Below are positions 19,012 to 29,580 of a stretch of DNA of 64,000 bases, one piece after another (the stretch's first letter is position 1; each line of letters begins with the position of its first letter). Source of the stretch: Aphelidium insulamus. Taxonomy: Eukaryota > Aphelidiomycota > Aphelidea > Aphelidiaceae. The notes beneath the pieces are model-generated. The model had not been told where the DNA came from. It was given only the letters and a program-made list of their open reading frames with translations, and made no database searches. The translations under genes were made by a program, and so were the position numbers. The stretch lies in NCBI GenBank assembly GCA_036784855.1, contig JAZDSV010000047.1, positions 1 through 64,000 of the forward strand, given 5' to 3'.

Positions 19012-22000
19012 CTAGACAGCAATCTTCTCCACGCAGCTGGCAGGGAAGCGCCCCGACTTTCCCGTCGCCAGATTTCGCCCTTCCCACACGGATCCTGGAG
19101 TAGATGGCGACATTGACGCAGAGAACGTGGGATCCTCGCTGAATATGATAATCTCGTCACCGACCGACAACTCGAGGTCACCGGGACCCTGGATGCTGTA
19201 AGGGTGCGTGGCTCGGACTCGCACGCCCGAAATCGATCCGCGGCGCCGACGAGAGCCAGTGTTCATGCTGCTATTCAGCGACTGGTCCGACATCAATGCC
19301 GCTTCCGGCATCACTGCCTGCGGCATGGTCGACGCACTGACATTGGCAGCGGCACCACCCGCCGATGTGTCCGACTTGACAGAGGCGGCGGAGCGCACAT
19401 TCATGGCCGCTGCAGCCTTCTCCGCGGGATTAAATGGGCGCACGTATGCCGTGGGGAACTGGCCGGTCTCGCCGCGCACCCGGCCCTCCCACCACTCGTC
19501 GCTGCCGGTGTCGGTGCTGATCACCTCGACCACTTCGCCCGGCTCAATGGTCAGCTCACCGTCCACAACGGCCGTGTATTCGTACACAACTTCCACCCAT
19601 TGAGGTGCTGCTGCTGTACCCGACGACGTGCCAATGGATGCCGCGGATGTCACGGCCACTCCAGCTGTGCCGGCGCCGGTTGTTCCGGGAATAGGAGGTG
19701 CCAGCGATGTGGCAGAGTGCAACTCGCCCAGCACTTCAATATAGTTGAGGGGACACAGGCCGCGCCGGCCGTCCTCGCGCTCACAGCGCACCCATCCATC
19801 ATCTCTGCCGCCCAGCTCCTCCAGCACGTACACCTTGTCGTTCTCGGACAGGTCCAGCTCGCTGCCAGTGCCCGCCTCGTAGTTGTACAGCGCCTTGGCC
19901 TCATAGCGACGTGGCAACGTGGCCGCTGATATGGAAGCGTTTGTTATCGCCTCTTGAAGGGCAGCTGGGGGTGCAGCCAGAGACTCGGACGCCCGTTTCA
20001 CCGACCCGATTACAACTGTCGCGGTGGTCTGCTGCGGTGCACTGGTCTCTGCCTTGTCTTTGCTGGCACCGCCACCGCCAAGCATGGACGCAATGATGGA
20101 CATGCGGCGAGGTCGGCCAGCAGACACTGATCCGGCGGGTGCATGTGCCTGCCCATTGACAATACGGTGCAGTGCCAAGTGCTCATGAACAGTCAACCCC
20201 GCGCCACTCAGTGCCGCCACCTTTAGATGGTTTAGAAGGTGCAGTACACATCTGTCATAGACATAATCGCACCTGGGCATCAATCTTGGACAGTGTGAAC
20301 TGGAGCACGTCAAGTTCGTGCGCGGCAACAAGCACGGCATCCAGAGTGCCCTCGCCACTGTCACCGAAACTGGGATTGCGTTCGTACGTATCGCGCAGAC
20401 CCTGCACTGAGGCCAGCTCCTTCTCCTTGCGACCGACGGCCTGCTGCATGTTGGCCTGTGCAATGACCAGCTGGTCCAGTTTGTCTTGTAGTGCCGAGCG
20501 CACACCATCGCTGGCGCCGTCACTGTCACTGGCTTGTGCGAATGGAAGCGGCTCCTCGTCGCCGTGAGCGGGCACGGCCCCGAAAACCGGTGGAACCGGA
20601 ATAAATGTGTTGGCACTGCCGGCGACAAAGGCGCGACACTCGGCATCGCGATTGATCTGCTCGGCGTGCGCACGCAACTGCTGTATGCCGTGCTGCGCCA
20701 CCGCCGCCAGCTCCGTCTCCCACTCGGCATAGCTGTTCAGGGCACCAGCGCACTGCACATAGTACTCGCCGTCCATTTGTTTCATGGCGCGCGGCAGAAT
20801 GTCCGTGTAGAATGTGCCGTGCAGAGCGTTGGTGATGTGGACCTGCAGGATGTAGTCGTTGCGCAGCAGGTGCAGCCGGTGCACGGCATCCTCATATTTT
20901 CGCCGCGACCGGTCCATCTTGTCGTCCTTGCCGCTAGCGGAACCGACCAGACGGCCCAGTAAGCCGGCTGTGCGAGAACTGGCCGGCTTGCTGACTATGG
21001 CCGTGTACTTTTCCAACAGTGCCTGGCTGTGTGTGTATGCCTCGTCGTACGCCTTCTTGGTCTTGTCCAGCTCCGAGTACTCGGCAAACAGTTCTGCCTG
21101 TATCTTGGCGGCATTGTCGCATACCTTCATATATAAGTAATCGTGGCTTAACGTGTTCCAGTACATTAAAGTTACCTTTTTAATGCGAGCCAACTTGTGG
21201 TGATTCCACTCTTTGAGACGGTCAGTGAGCTGGGTGCACTTGCTCTCATAGAGCTGGCTTCTTGCTCTTGTTGCCGTTTGCGTCTCCAACAACAATGCGT
21301 GGAATGCCTGATGCACGGTGCTGCGAATAGATTATTGTTAATAGAATAGAAAAATAGAATATATAAGAAAAAGAAGAAAGAAAAAACAAAGGAAAAGGAA
21401 TAAAGAACGCAGCAACATACCGCGAGAGGCTGAGAGACAACGCGCCGCCACCGCCAGCCGACATGTCTGCAGCAGTGGGCACTGTTACAGTTGCAGGGCT
21501 TGGTGCCGCACCAGTAGCTGCCGTCTGTTTCGAGGCTGCAGGTGCATTGCCCGCAGACAGTGGTTGTTCAGCCTTGACGCTCAAATTCGGCCGTTCTCCG
21601 CGCACGTTCAAGCTGGCGCGTCGCAACCGCTGCGTGGCTGCACACAGTTGTTATTCTAACATACACATGTATGTATATAAGTATAGTATACCTTGTGCCG
21701 GGGCAGCTGGCATAACAGGGCCAGCATTGGCAGTCAGTTGTGCCCCACTGGCCAGACCTATGGCCACGCTCTTTGCCAGGAATGTGCGTGTCAGCTTGTC
21801 CACATCCGCACACATTGCCTGCTCTAGTTCGGCGCGACGCTTAAAGTACTCGCGCATAAGTTCAGCCAGCGCCACGTCGTCGGCATTGCGCGCCTGCAGT
21901 GCCTTCAGCTGCGCCGTGTGCTGTTTGGCGAACGCTTTGAGTGGCTGCTGTAGCGCCGGGGACGCAGCTTGAGCACCACCGCCTGCCAACGAGTTGAGCG

Positions 22001-22319
22001 ACGTGGTGGAGGACGCGCTGGCTGGCGGCAGGCTGGTGGAGTCCAGCGAGGACTTTTGGGTGGTGGCTGTGGCAGTGACAGTGCCGGCCGCGTCACCACC
22101 GTATGTGGACGCGATGTCGGCGCTACTGGAACGCGTGGCAGGCCGCACCAGTGCCGGAGTCAACACCTCTGTCGCCGCCGCTGGTGTGAGTACCTGCACG
22201 GCCGATATGGGACGCTGTTGGCGTGGCACAGTGCTACTGGCGGTGCTAAATGTACCCGAACTGGATGACACACTCCGCGGGAACGTGGCGGCATTATCCG
22301 CGTCGAATGCAGTGGACAT
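19012..22319 (-). CDS. F-BAR protein with three SH3 domains (Bzz1/Toca-like)
   Basis: Exons 22319-21692, 21637-21421, 21320-21176, 21124-20273 and 20220-19012 give 1016 aa. An N-terminal low-complexity region leads into an F-BAR coiled coil (EYFKRRAELEQAMCADVDKL, LKEWNHHKLARIKK, AAKIQAELFAEYSELDKTKK, HLLRNDYILQVHITNALH). The C-terminal half has three SH3 domains: AKALYNYEAGTGSELDLSEN, EVVYEYTAVVDGELTIEPGE and VRATHPYSIQGPGDLELSVG. Each carries the ALYDY-like and WW/WV signatures (the third has W in SVWEGR). F-BAR proteins bend membrane, and their SH3 domains recruit WASP and dynamin; Bzz1 has two SH3 and acts in actin-driven endocytosis. The 51-nt intron at 21125-21175 is inferred from splice motifs, since the frame stays open across it. 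Confidence 0.88.
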
Positions 22320-22529
22320 GCTAGCTGTATGCACTAGCTGTAGGTAGGTGTGTGTATGCGTGTGTACTGTACGTATGCAAGGCGGGGTAGAAGCCAATAT
22401 AGGCACAGCACAGGGCGTCATTCATGCAGTCACTCTCGCCAGGGATCGCGTAGTGTGTCTAATAATAGCCGTGCGGGCAGTACCACCGCGCCGGGCCATG
22501 TAGACACCGCAGCTGCAGACACCACGCCA

Positions 22530-22958
22530 CTAGGACGCCTCCACCGGTTTAGCGTCGGCAGATACGTCGCCGCTCTGAGCCGCGACTTGAGTGCCGTCCA
22601 GAGCGTTCTGAGTGGCGACTGTTCCAGCGGCCTCCAGTTCGGCAACCCGCTGTCGCAGCGCCTCGTTCTGCGCCATCAACTGTTCCACCTGCGCCTGCAG
22701 ATCCTCGAAGGTGGGGCGCCCGGCAAGTGAGGCGTCGGCGTCTCCGCCCTGACCACCAGTAGCCAGCACAGTCTTGAGATAGGTCAGCGGACTCTGCGGC
22801 TTGTCCTGCTCCTCGTACAGGCCGACCAGTGCTGCACATAGTGAGTGTCTGTACAGTGCATGCTACCACCCACCCTTTATCAGGGCATCCACCACGCCGT
22901 TCTTGTCAAGGTACTTGCGAAAGTCTTCCTTCTTCTGGTCGACGGCTTGATATGTCAT
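22530..22958 (-). CDS. MYCBP: c-Myc-binding protein homologue (AMY-1/MYCBP)
   Basis: Exons 22958-22874 and 22831-22530 (42-nt intron) give 128 aa. The family core is strongly conserved: QKKEDFRKYLDKNGVVDALI and, after the intron, ALVGLYEEQDKPQSPLTYLK, which match animal MYCBP almost position for position. A C-terminal coiled coil follows (DLQAQVEQLMAQNEALRQRV), as in the family, with a short polar tail. In animals the protein binds Myc and A-kinase anchors and is found in cilia and flagella. In a unicellular eukaryote a flagellar role is more likely than a Myc-related one; that is inference. Confidence 0.9.
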
Positions 22959-23110
22959 TTTGTGTGTGCTTTGCAAGTCTGTGTGGGTTCTCACCTGCAG
23001 TTCTACAAATGTACATATATTTTCTTTGCCTGCTTCCATACTCCATGCACTGCGCATACTTTGATAACGGAGAGGTATACAGATGATACAATGCAACCGT
23101 ATTTAATGCA

Positions 23111-25458
23111 TCATATGTGCAAGAGTGCCGATAGAAGGCGCTTTTCCATGGAGAGCTGAGCCGACACGGAATCGGTGTCAAAGTACGTGAGTGGCCTAGG
23201 TGGTGGCTTGTCTGCCATTCCGTCTACCCGTGCTCGAAGCCTTGTGGATCTCCGTCGGTCATCCGTGGCCGTACTTGAAGCGCCATTGACAATCTCGGTC
23301 GGTTCATTTTCCTTCTTGTCGTCGTCTGGCGTCGCGGCTGGCTTGCTATAGAATAACTGCAAAATTACTCGTACATACGGCGCCAAGTCCACTGAAATGT
23401 TGTTTGTATGCACGAATCGCTCATAGAACAGGTCGAATGCGTATTCTCGCACAGTGGCGAGATATGTGGAAGTGTCAAGTTGCGTTTGAGAGTTGAAGTA
23501 CTTGGAGATCGCGGCCGTGTGATGCGTGCACCAGTCAGCGTGCAGAATGTAGCGGTGGTGGAGCATATCATCCGACAAGTATTCGTCCGTGTCCACGGTG
23601 TAAACAGTTGCCAGCCCGTCACGCCACTTGCCGACTGTAGTTGAGCCATTGTCCTGCTGGTCACTTGGCTCTGCACCCAGCTTGGCCGGCTCCAACCAAG
23701 GTTCTGATATTAGACAGCGCGCCGTGAATGGGTCCCCTGTAACATGCGCATCCATAATCGACAGCCATTCCAACTGCTGCGCGAGAATGCTGACATCGTG
23801 GTCGGGACTGTGGGAAACGGTTTCAGGGTCAACTTGATCAGAGTGTAACAGATCATAAAGAATAGCAGATCGCAGGTCGCCGCGCCGGAACTTCTGACAT
23901 AATGCTCCATCTATGTCAATGTTGCTCGCGCGAGTATCGCTCAGTAATGGTTGCAAATATGCGGCCATATTCGCTTCCGTAGGCCGTATAGACATCAACG
24001 CGATTTGCGGATTGTCGCCGCATATGAGATACTGCACGTCCATGGGGATAGTTGAAAGGTCTGCACATCATTAGATATATTACAATTCCAATTGGCAGCA
24101 CTGACGCACCGTTGCAAGTGAGAATGACGGGCCGTCGCGACTCCATAATCAGATTCAGAATGGCCTTCCAGAATCCGACGTCGTCCTCGAAAAGCAAGTC
24201 CACCTCTTCAACCAGGATAATGGCGCCGTTATTGGCCGGTGCTTGCACATTCGTAACTGTAGATTGTTCAGTTGCGATAATACTCCGTGCGGTGTCCTTG
24301 CACACCGGCAAGTCGTCGGGTACAACCACTTCAACCGCCAACGAATCGCAGGCAACCACGTTTTCCGGGACCGGCGCGGCAGCATCATCCACGATGGTAA
24401 TAATTTCCGTCACGGCGGATATCGATGAAGCGGCCGTGTCTGAGCCAACGTTGACCTTTTTGCTGGAAAAATAGTTCCGCAATGTGTTGACCTTTTTGGC
24501 GGGTGCTTCAACAACAGCGGCAGCAACCGAAAGCTTGCCTGAGCTCTTTCGCTTTCGGCTCTGTGACGCCGAATTGCTGTCACTCGTGGTAGATGATGCA
24601 TCAGTCAAATCAATAACTGCCGACGAGGACTGTGGCTTGACTGGTCGTTGTGCGGCACACTGCAAATCGCGCCGCTTACTACCGGCCAGCCACCGTTGCA
24701 TTGCAGTCATTGCTAATGATTAATGAGTTCTGGATACGCCCATACAATGTCTACGTACATCCAACGCCAGCTGTAACCGTGGCAGCAGTAGTGTGCGTGG
24801 TCATTGAGTGTGAGCGTGCCACCTCGCCCAACAACCGCTCCACATCGGCTCCGGATCGCCTGCCACCACCGGCATTCATCTCAATGACGTCCATGCGCAG
24901 CTGAGTGGCCAGTGCGTACACCGCGGCCGTCTTGCCCACGCCACTGGGGCCGTGCAACAGCACAGCCGAGATCTTTGCATTGGATAAACAGTTCTTGGGT
25001 GCCGTAGCAGAACCCGGTTCATCCGGGATCGGCAGCGGTGAGACATAGTCGTGCAGTGTGCGCGCGGTAACGTAGGCCAGAGTCTCGGCCAGACTGCCGG
25101 CATTATGCGTTTTGATAGCGGGTTTCCGGCTGTTCCGTATGGCACGGGGCCGCCCCCGCCGATGTATCCCCTCGCTCGACTCAAAGTCATCATCGCTGGC
25201 ATAATCCTCGCCTCCGCTGTCCTCGTCATCATCAGTGCTGTCCTCGTCGTCGTCGCTACCATCGTTATTGTCGTTTGACCGGGTCTCTGGGCTTCCATGC
25301 GTCGTGTCGGCGGGTGTCACCTCGGCGCTTGTGAAGGTGGACAGCCAGGCATGCAGTTGGCGCAACTTGACACCGTCCACCGTGCCGCCATACAATTTGA
25401 GCAAGTCATCGAGACAGCGCGGGCGCCACTCGTCTGTCAGGCAGCGGCGCTGCTTCAT
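23111..25458 (-). CDS. ATAD5: ATAD5/Elg1-like PCNA unloader (RFC-like large subunit)
   Basis: Exons 25458-24759, 24712-24110 and 24060-23111 give 750 aa. It starts with a clamp-loader entry motif (DEWRPRCLDDLLKLYGG) and has a long acidic insert (residues ~60-105). Walker A is LLHGPSGVGKTAAVYA near residue 170. A second low-complexity insert precedes Walker B, LVEEVDLLFEDDVGFWKAIL, followed by RRPVILTCNG (sensor 1). The motif order and the EEVDxxFxxDxGF form fit ATAD5/Elg1 better than RFC1, and no BRCT domain is present. ATAD5 with RFC2-5 removes PCNA from DNA after replication. The long N-terminal region of animal ATAD5 is missing. RFC1 or another RFC-like subunit is the main alternative. Confidence 0.82.
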
Positions 25459-25747
25459 TGTGACACACACGGTGATAGTTCAGTTCGATTTGCAATTTGA
25501 AAGACAAGTTCTCCCAAAATAAATGCTGTCTGTCTGGCGTGTGCATGCACATCTAGTTGCCTGGAGTTAGTTGCGTAAGTGCTGATAGCTGCGGAGTGTG
25601 CGCATTAGTTCCACTAATGATGCACGATCATGTAGAATACATTACTAGCATCCATCTAACACGCAGATACTGATATCCGGCCACATCCCAGACATACAGT
25701 AAATGGAAATTAGGATGATGCATATATTATATATCAATTGTTGTGGA

Positions 25748-26248
25748 TTACTGGGAGCTTGCAGATGCACATAGGTGCAAAGCTTGCATTGCCACACTTT
25801 CAGCGGAATCGACTCGCTGTTGCTTCGGATCACCCGTCAGCCTTGTATACAGCTGGATGACAGATTTCAATTTGCGACACAGCAGCGGCAGATTACCGCC
25901 AGCCTCAAACACTCTGTGCGTCAGGCGCTGCATAGTGGTGCGTGACTGGTTGACGTCTTTTTTGCGGCGACGGTATTGTCTGAAGTCGACAATTTCGGCG
26001 ACGCTACTTCCCACTCCAGCGTACTTGTCGTCGTCGGCGGCGTCGGCGGCGTCGGATGAGGCTGGTCGAGTTTTTGGATTGAGATACTGCAATGCCGGTT
26101 TATCGTGTTTTCGGATTACATCTAAAACACTATCAGCACTTAGCTGCTGCGGCACCATGGACGATTGTTGATCCAAAGGGTTTTTGCCACGCTCGCACCG
26201 CACCGCACTCAAAGACACCGCCACTACAAGCACCAAATGCCACTTCAT
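25748..26248 (-). CDS. Small secreted protein (MKW pair, member 1)
   Basis: Intronless, 166 aa from the ATG at 26248, which opens a signal peptide (MKWHLVLVVAVSLSAVRC). The mature part is rich in Asp/Ala, then basic (QYRRRKKDVNQSR), ending in an amphipathic helical segment with two Cys. I recognise no domain. The signal peptide begins MKW, as in the next gene upstream, and the two promoters share a ~30-bp block, so the pair probably arose by duplication including its promoter. The mature sequences have diverged strongly. Effector function is a guess based on class only. Confidence 0.72.
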   Translation of the reverse strand: MKWHLVLVVAVSLSAVRCERGKNPLDQQSSMVPQQLSADSVLDVIRKHDKPALQYLNPKTRPASSDAADAADDDKYAGVGSSVAEIVDFRQYRRRKKDVNQSRTTMQRLTHRVFEAGGNLPLLCRKLKSVIQLYTRLTGDPKQQRVDSAESVAMQALHLCASASSQ

Positions 26249-26298
26249 TATTTTTACGTGTAAACGTAAGTGAACAAGATATTTACGCACACAGCCAG

Positions 26299-26332
26299 TA
26301 TTTATGCACATATCACGCTGCAGCTGAGATGC
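26299..26332 (-). promoter_or_regulatory. Shared promoter block, copy 1
   Basis: On the coding strand: GCATCTCAGCTGCAGC, a short spacer, then GCATAAATA, starting 51 bp upstream of the secreted gene's ATG. The same two elements in the same order occur upstream of the next secreted gene. GCATAAATA resembles a TATA element. Confidence 0.6.
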
Positions 26333-26458
26333 GATCCGAGCGTGCGAATCAAAATGGCTCCTTCCGATGGCTGTTGATGCCATAGATAAGACATTGTGCT
26401 GTAATAATATGCTTTAATTATGTGCTTTAATAATGTGGTTGCTTAATATGGACTTAAA

Positions 26459-27046
26459 CTAGCGGTCAGCAAGAAGAGGTATGGCGCTGGATCCATTTTC
26501 GATAACATCTGCCAGAATTTTAAATTCCGGGATAAGACGCAGCGAAAACAGAAAAATTGCTTGAATTGGGGCTGGGAATTCTCTAAAATATTCGCTGAAC
26601 TCATCCCACTCGCGGCGGCTACCATTGGAAATCACTTCGGCAATGGACTCTCGTGGCACATTTAGCTGTGCGCCCAGCACTTCGCCGTAGTTCCCGAACC
26701 CTTTCGCATACGGACTGTCACTGTATGAAATGCCATGGTAACGCAAATCTAGAGCGTGCAAGATTTTACCCACTGTGTCCCCGCAACCATTGGCAAAACC
26801 ACAAATTGTGGGGAAAAGCGAGCTGTACGATGGAACAGCAACATCGGCACTTGGTTCGCTCGGAATCATTTTTTGATATTCTTTTTCGATGTATTCGATC
26901 GTCTGATCATCCGCGTATTCCGCCAAGTCAACACCGCCCATACTTGGAGATGGAAGAGGCATGTCACCCTGAAAATCGTTATCACTTGTTCGTGCCGCCT
27001 CACTGCTTGCAGCAGCTAGCACGATTGCGATAAGTTGCCACTTCAT
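26459..27046 (-). CDS. Small secreted protein (MKW pair, member 2)
   Basis: Intronless, 195 aa from the ATG at 27046. The signal peptide is MKWQLIAIVLAAASSEA. The mature protein starts acidic (NDFQGDMPLPSPSMGG), has two close Cys (TICGFANGCGDTVG), and ends with a hydrophobic helix-rich region (IQAIFLFSLRLIPEFKILAD). No family is recognised. Its start (MKW) and promoter block match those of the gene at 25748-26248, 210 bp further along the same strand. Confidence 0.73.
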   Translation of the reverse strand: MKWQLIAIVLAAASSEAARTSDNDFQGDMPLPSPSMGGVDLAEYADDQTIEYIEKEYQKMIPSEPSADVAVPSYSSLFPTICGFANGCGDTVGKILHALDLRYHGISYSDSPYAKGFGNYGEVLGAQLNVPRESIAEVISNGSRREWDEFSEYFREFPAPIQAIFLFSLRLIPEFKILADVIENGSSAIPLLADR

Positions 27047-27084
27047 TCTATATTAATGAGCGAAAATCTGCCCGGCACGGTCAA

Positions 27085-27114
27085 TATTTATGCGCAATGC
27101 TGCAGCCGAGATGC
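27085..27114 (-). promoter_or_regulatory. Shared promoter block, copy 2
   Basis: On the coding strand: GCATCTCGGCTGCAGC, a short spacer, then GCATAAATA, starting 39 bp upstream of the ATG at 27046. It matches copy 1 with one mismatch in the first element and none in the second. Confidence 0.6.
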
Positions 27115-27520
27115 AACTCACGTGCCACATCTGCCCAATCAGTTACTCGATCTGTAGATCACTGACACCTTTCATGCAGCGTGGCTGCGATCGCCGACAG
27201 ATCCTGCAATGCCCGACGGTATAGTACAGCTAGTAAATAGTCCGACAAAGGACTATTTTGTATAGTACATATCATTATATATAATTACTTTCTATCTGTT
27301 GTCACTGCATGAAGGTGCAAAACCTAACAGAGTTGAAACAGGTACACGTGACAGGGGCTTTCCGTGGAAGGAACGTGACTGACACGTGCTCGTCAGGAGT
27401 GTTATAAATATGCGGCTTGGTGCGTGCATCATTGCTCTCTTGCAACTGCGCTACACATATATATCTGCATATCTGCATATCTGATAGATATTCATCCGTC
27501 GCTACACTACTACCACTCAA
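27115..27520. promoter_or_regulatory. Divergent intergenic region between two secreted genes
   Basis: No gene seen. A TATAAATATGC element at about 27405-27415 lies ~110 bp upstream of the plus-strand secreted gene and resembles the TATA part of the shared block on the other strand. Confidence 0.4.
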
Positions 27521-27850
27521 ATGAAGCTATCCTTGTGGTTCGCATGTGGCTTGGTGCTGGCAAGTATGTCCGATGTGAAGGCAGATTTTGGTCGCGCAAC
27601 AGCTGGTCTGGCAGCAAAAATTGCAGGGCCTTACGCTGGTAGTTTCATAACCTCGATGAAGTCTAGCAATGAGAAATCGACGCCGCAGGGTTTCCTGCCA
27701 GACTCGGTGTCAACCTCGTCGACAACGTGGGCGCCCAACCAAGAGGTCAACATCACAATTGGGTATCGAAAGGATGCGCACGGGAACACCAAAGACATGG
27801 AAACCAATGTTTATCTATTGAAAAACATGCAAGTACTTGATGTAGCATAA
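27521..27850 (+). CDS. Secreted protein, N-terminal part
   Basis: The ATG at 27521 opens a clear signal peptide (MKLSLWFACGLVLASMSDVKA). The frame runs 109 codons to a TAA at 27848. It contains NITIGYRKDAHGNTKDMETN then VYLLKN. Either it is a complete small protein, or the first exon of a gene continuing at 27863-28432. The 27833-27873 stretch has a GTACTT donor, a CTAAT branch-like site and GTGTAG, but no GT-AG choice I tested keeps the two frames in phase. I therefore list the parts separately. Confidence 0.6.
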   Translation: MKLSLWFACGLVLASMSDVKADFGRATAGLAAKIAGPYAGSFITSMKSSNEKSTPQGFLPDSVSTSSTTWAPNQEVNITIGYRKDAHGNTKDMETNVYLLKNMQVLDVA

Positions 27851-27862
27851 AAACCTCGCTAA

Positions 27863-28432
27863 TTACCGTGTAGTGGAGATGCAGCACTTATGGACCTGTC
27901 CACCACTGGCTCCACTACCGACCTCAGCGATGTGACAAAGTTTAAGCGCACATTCACATGCAAAGTACCGCCGCATGTAGTCACATCAGAGCATGCGCAG
28001 GTGTTGGTTCACGTGGAAGACATGAACAAATTTAAAAAGGGCGAGACAGCGTGGCAGCCGGAACAGGCTCCAAATTCCGGCGATGGGAAGAGCGAAATCA
28101 GCGGCGACGAAATCAAGTTGTACTCCAGCCAGTTTAAATCAGTTGACAAGAGCCCCTATAAAGGCTCGATACAGGGTCCGACTTACACGATAAAGTGCAC
28201 GTTTACAAGTGATGAGTTGGAGGGTGCCGCGCAACCATCTGCAGTGCCCACGGCGGACAATAACGGCGCCGCGCCTGCGCCTCCGCCGGGAGCTCAGGAC
28301 AAACCTGTTCTGGTGGCTGATCCACCTGCGCCACCCGCGGGACCGGGTGCTGCAAATGGTGGAGACAAACCTGCCGTTACAGCACCTCCCAAAGATCCGT
28401 ACGAAGCACCAGTCATTATTCCCGCGGCATAA
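27863..28432 (+). CDS. Putative C-terminal part of the preceding secreted protein
   Basis: Open from 27863 to the TAA at 28432; the first ATG is at 27890, and no signal peptide follows it. The first half (KRTFTCKVPPHVVTSEHAQV, LVHVEDMNKF) has the strand-rich, Thr/Val pattern of an extracellular beta domain with two Cys. The C-terminal third is a Pro/Ala-rich, low-complexity tail (PAPPPGAQDKP, PPAPPAGPG). Lack of its own signal peptide, the same strand and a 13-bp gap from the previous stop suggest one gene whose frame is interrupted by an unresolved intron or an indel. Confidence 0.5.
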   Translation, partial: LPCSGDAALMDLSTTGSTTDLSDVTKFKRTFTCKVPPHVVTSEHAQVLVHVEDMNKFKKGETAWQPEQAPNSGDGKSEISGDEIKLYSSQFKSVDKSPYKGSIQGPTYTIKCTFTSDELEGAAQPSAVPTADNNGAAPAPPPGAQDKPVLVADPPAPPAGPGAANGGDKPAVTAPPKDPYEAPVIIPAA

Positions 28433-28618
28433 ACGAGGAGCATTCCTACAAGCAACCAACTTCAATACATATACTTTTTAACATTCCCACTGATGTATAT
28501 ATATATGGAAGGTTATAAGTATACGAGACTACATTTTATGGACTAATGATATTGTATATATGGAGGAGACAGCTGAGTTGCGTATATGTATTAAAAGCAA
28601 GATTTATACCTACGCAAC

Positions 28619-29439
28619 ATGGGCGCCAGACAGTCGGTGCTGAGCCGCGCCCAGCTGGAAAAGTATGCATGAATATGCCATGCCAGGTCATGTATCCCAC
28701 ATTCCAGTCAAGCTGACACCAACTGACTGAACGACTGAACAGATACGAGGAACAGAGCTTCTTCACCAAGTCCGAGATACGCCAGGTGCTGCGCCAGTTT
28801 GACCGGCTGACCCGCGGCAAGAAGGGCTCCTCCCCACTGGACAAGACACTCACCCACGCCGAGTTCATGGAGACGCAAGAGCTGCGGTTCAATCCGCTCC
28901 GTGAGCACATTGCCACTGTTTTCGCACACCACATCCACAACGAGATCACCTTTGAGGACTATCTGGACTTTCTGTCCGTCTTTAGCGAGGAGGTCCGTCA
29001 GTGGCATGTCAGGCGCTATACTATCTATATGATATCTCTATGTGACATCTACATTGTAATATGTAGGCAACGAGGGACGTCAAGGCATACTACGCGTTCC
29101 AGATATATGACATTGATCGGGACGGGTATATTGGCCGCGGAGACCTGCTCAAGGTTGTGGCGGCGCTGGTGGGCACGGAGTTGACATCGGCAGAGATTGA
29201 ACTTGTAGTGTCCAAGGTACTTATACTTATGCATAATGTGTATGTGCATGTAATTGATGTATTATGTAGATATTTGAAGAGTCCGACATGGACGGCGATG
29301 AGAAGCTGTCATTTGTAGAGTTTGAGCATGTGATTAGCCGCGCATCAGACTTCCAGACGTATGTATATATATGTGGATATTGTGAGCGTGGCGTGTCGGC
29401 TAACATGAGCTGTGTAGAACATTTAGAATTCGTATGTGA
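28619..29439 (+). CDS. CIB-family EF-hand calcium sensor
   Basis: Five exons (28619-28662, 28743-28992, 29067-29216, 29270-29358, 29418-29439) give 184 aa, the usual CIB length. It begins MGARQSVLS, an N-myristoylation signal. The CIB block EITFEDYLDFLSVFSEEATR then DVKAYYAFQIYD is followed by EF-hand 3 (DIDRDGYIGRGD) and EF-hand 4 (DMDGDEKLSFVE), and the tail SDFQTTFRIRM ends like animal CIB1 (SPDFASSF...). CIB proteins are calcium-myristoyl switches related to calcineurin B; CIB2 works with TMC channels, and CIB1 binds integrins and kinases. I do not assign a paralogue. Acidic residues at the calcium positions of hands 3 and 4 are kept. Confidence 0.92.
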
Positions 29440-29580
29440 GTTGGAAAGCAAGCTCTCACGAAATAGATTTGAGACTGTGAAGCCCATCTTTGTGGTGCAT
29501 ACAAGTCTCTGGAATGTTCAGTCTTTGCAAGCAGCAGCGAAGAAGAGTTAATACATAGCAAGTCAATACAAGCAATCAAC

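Noticed and set aside
23111-25458. RFC1 (replication factor C large subunit)
   Set aside because: No BRCT domain, and the Walker B surroundings (EEVDLLFEDDVGFW) follow ATAD5/Elg1. Kept as an alternative only.
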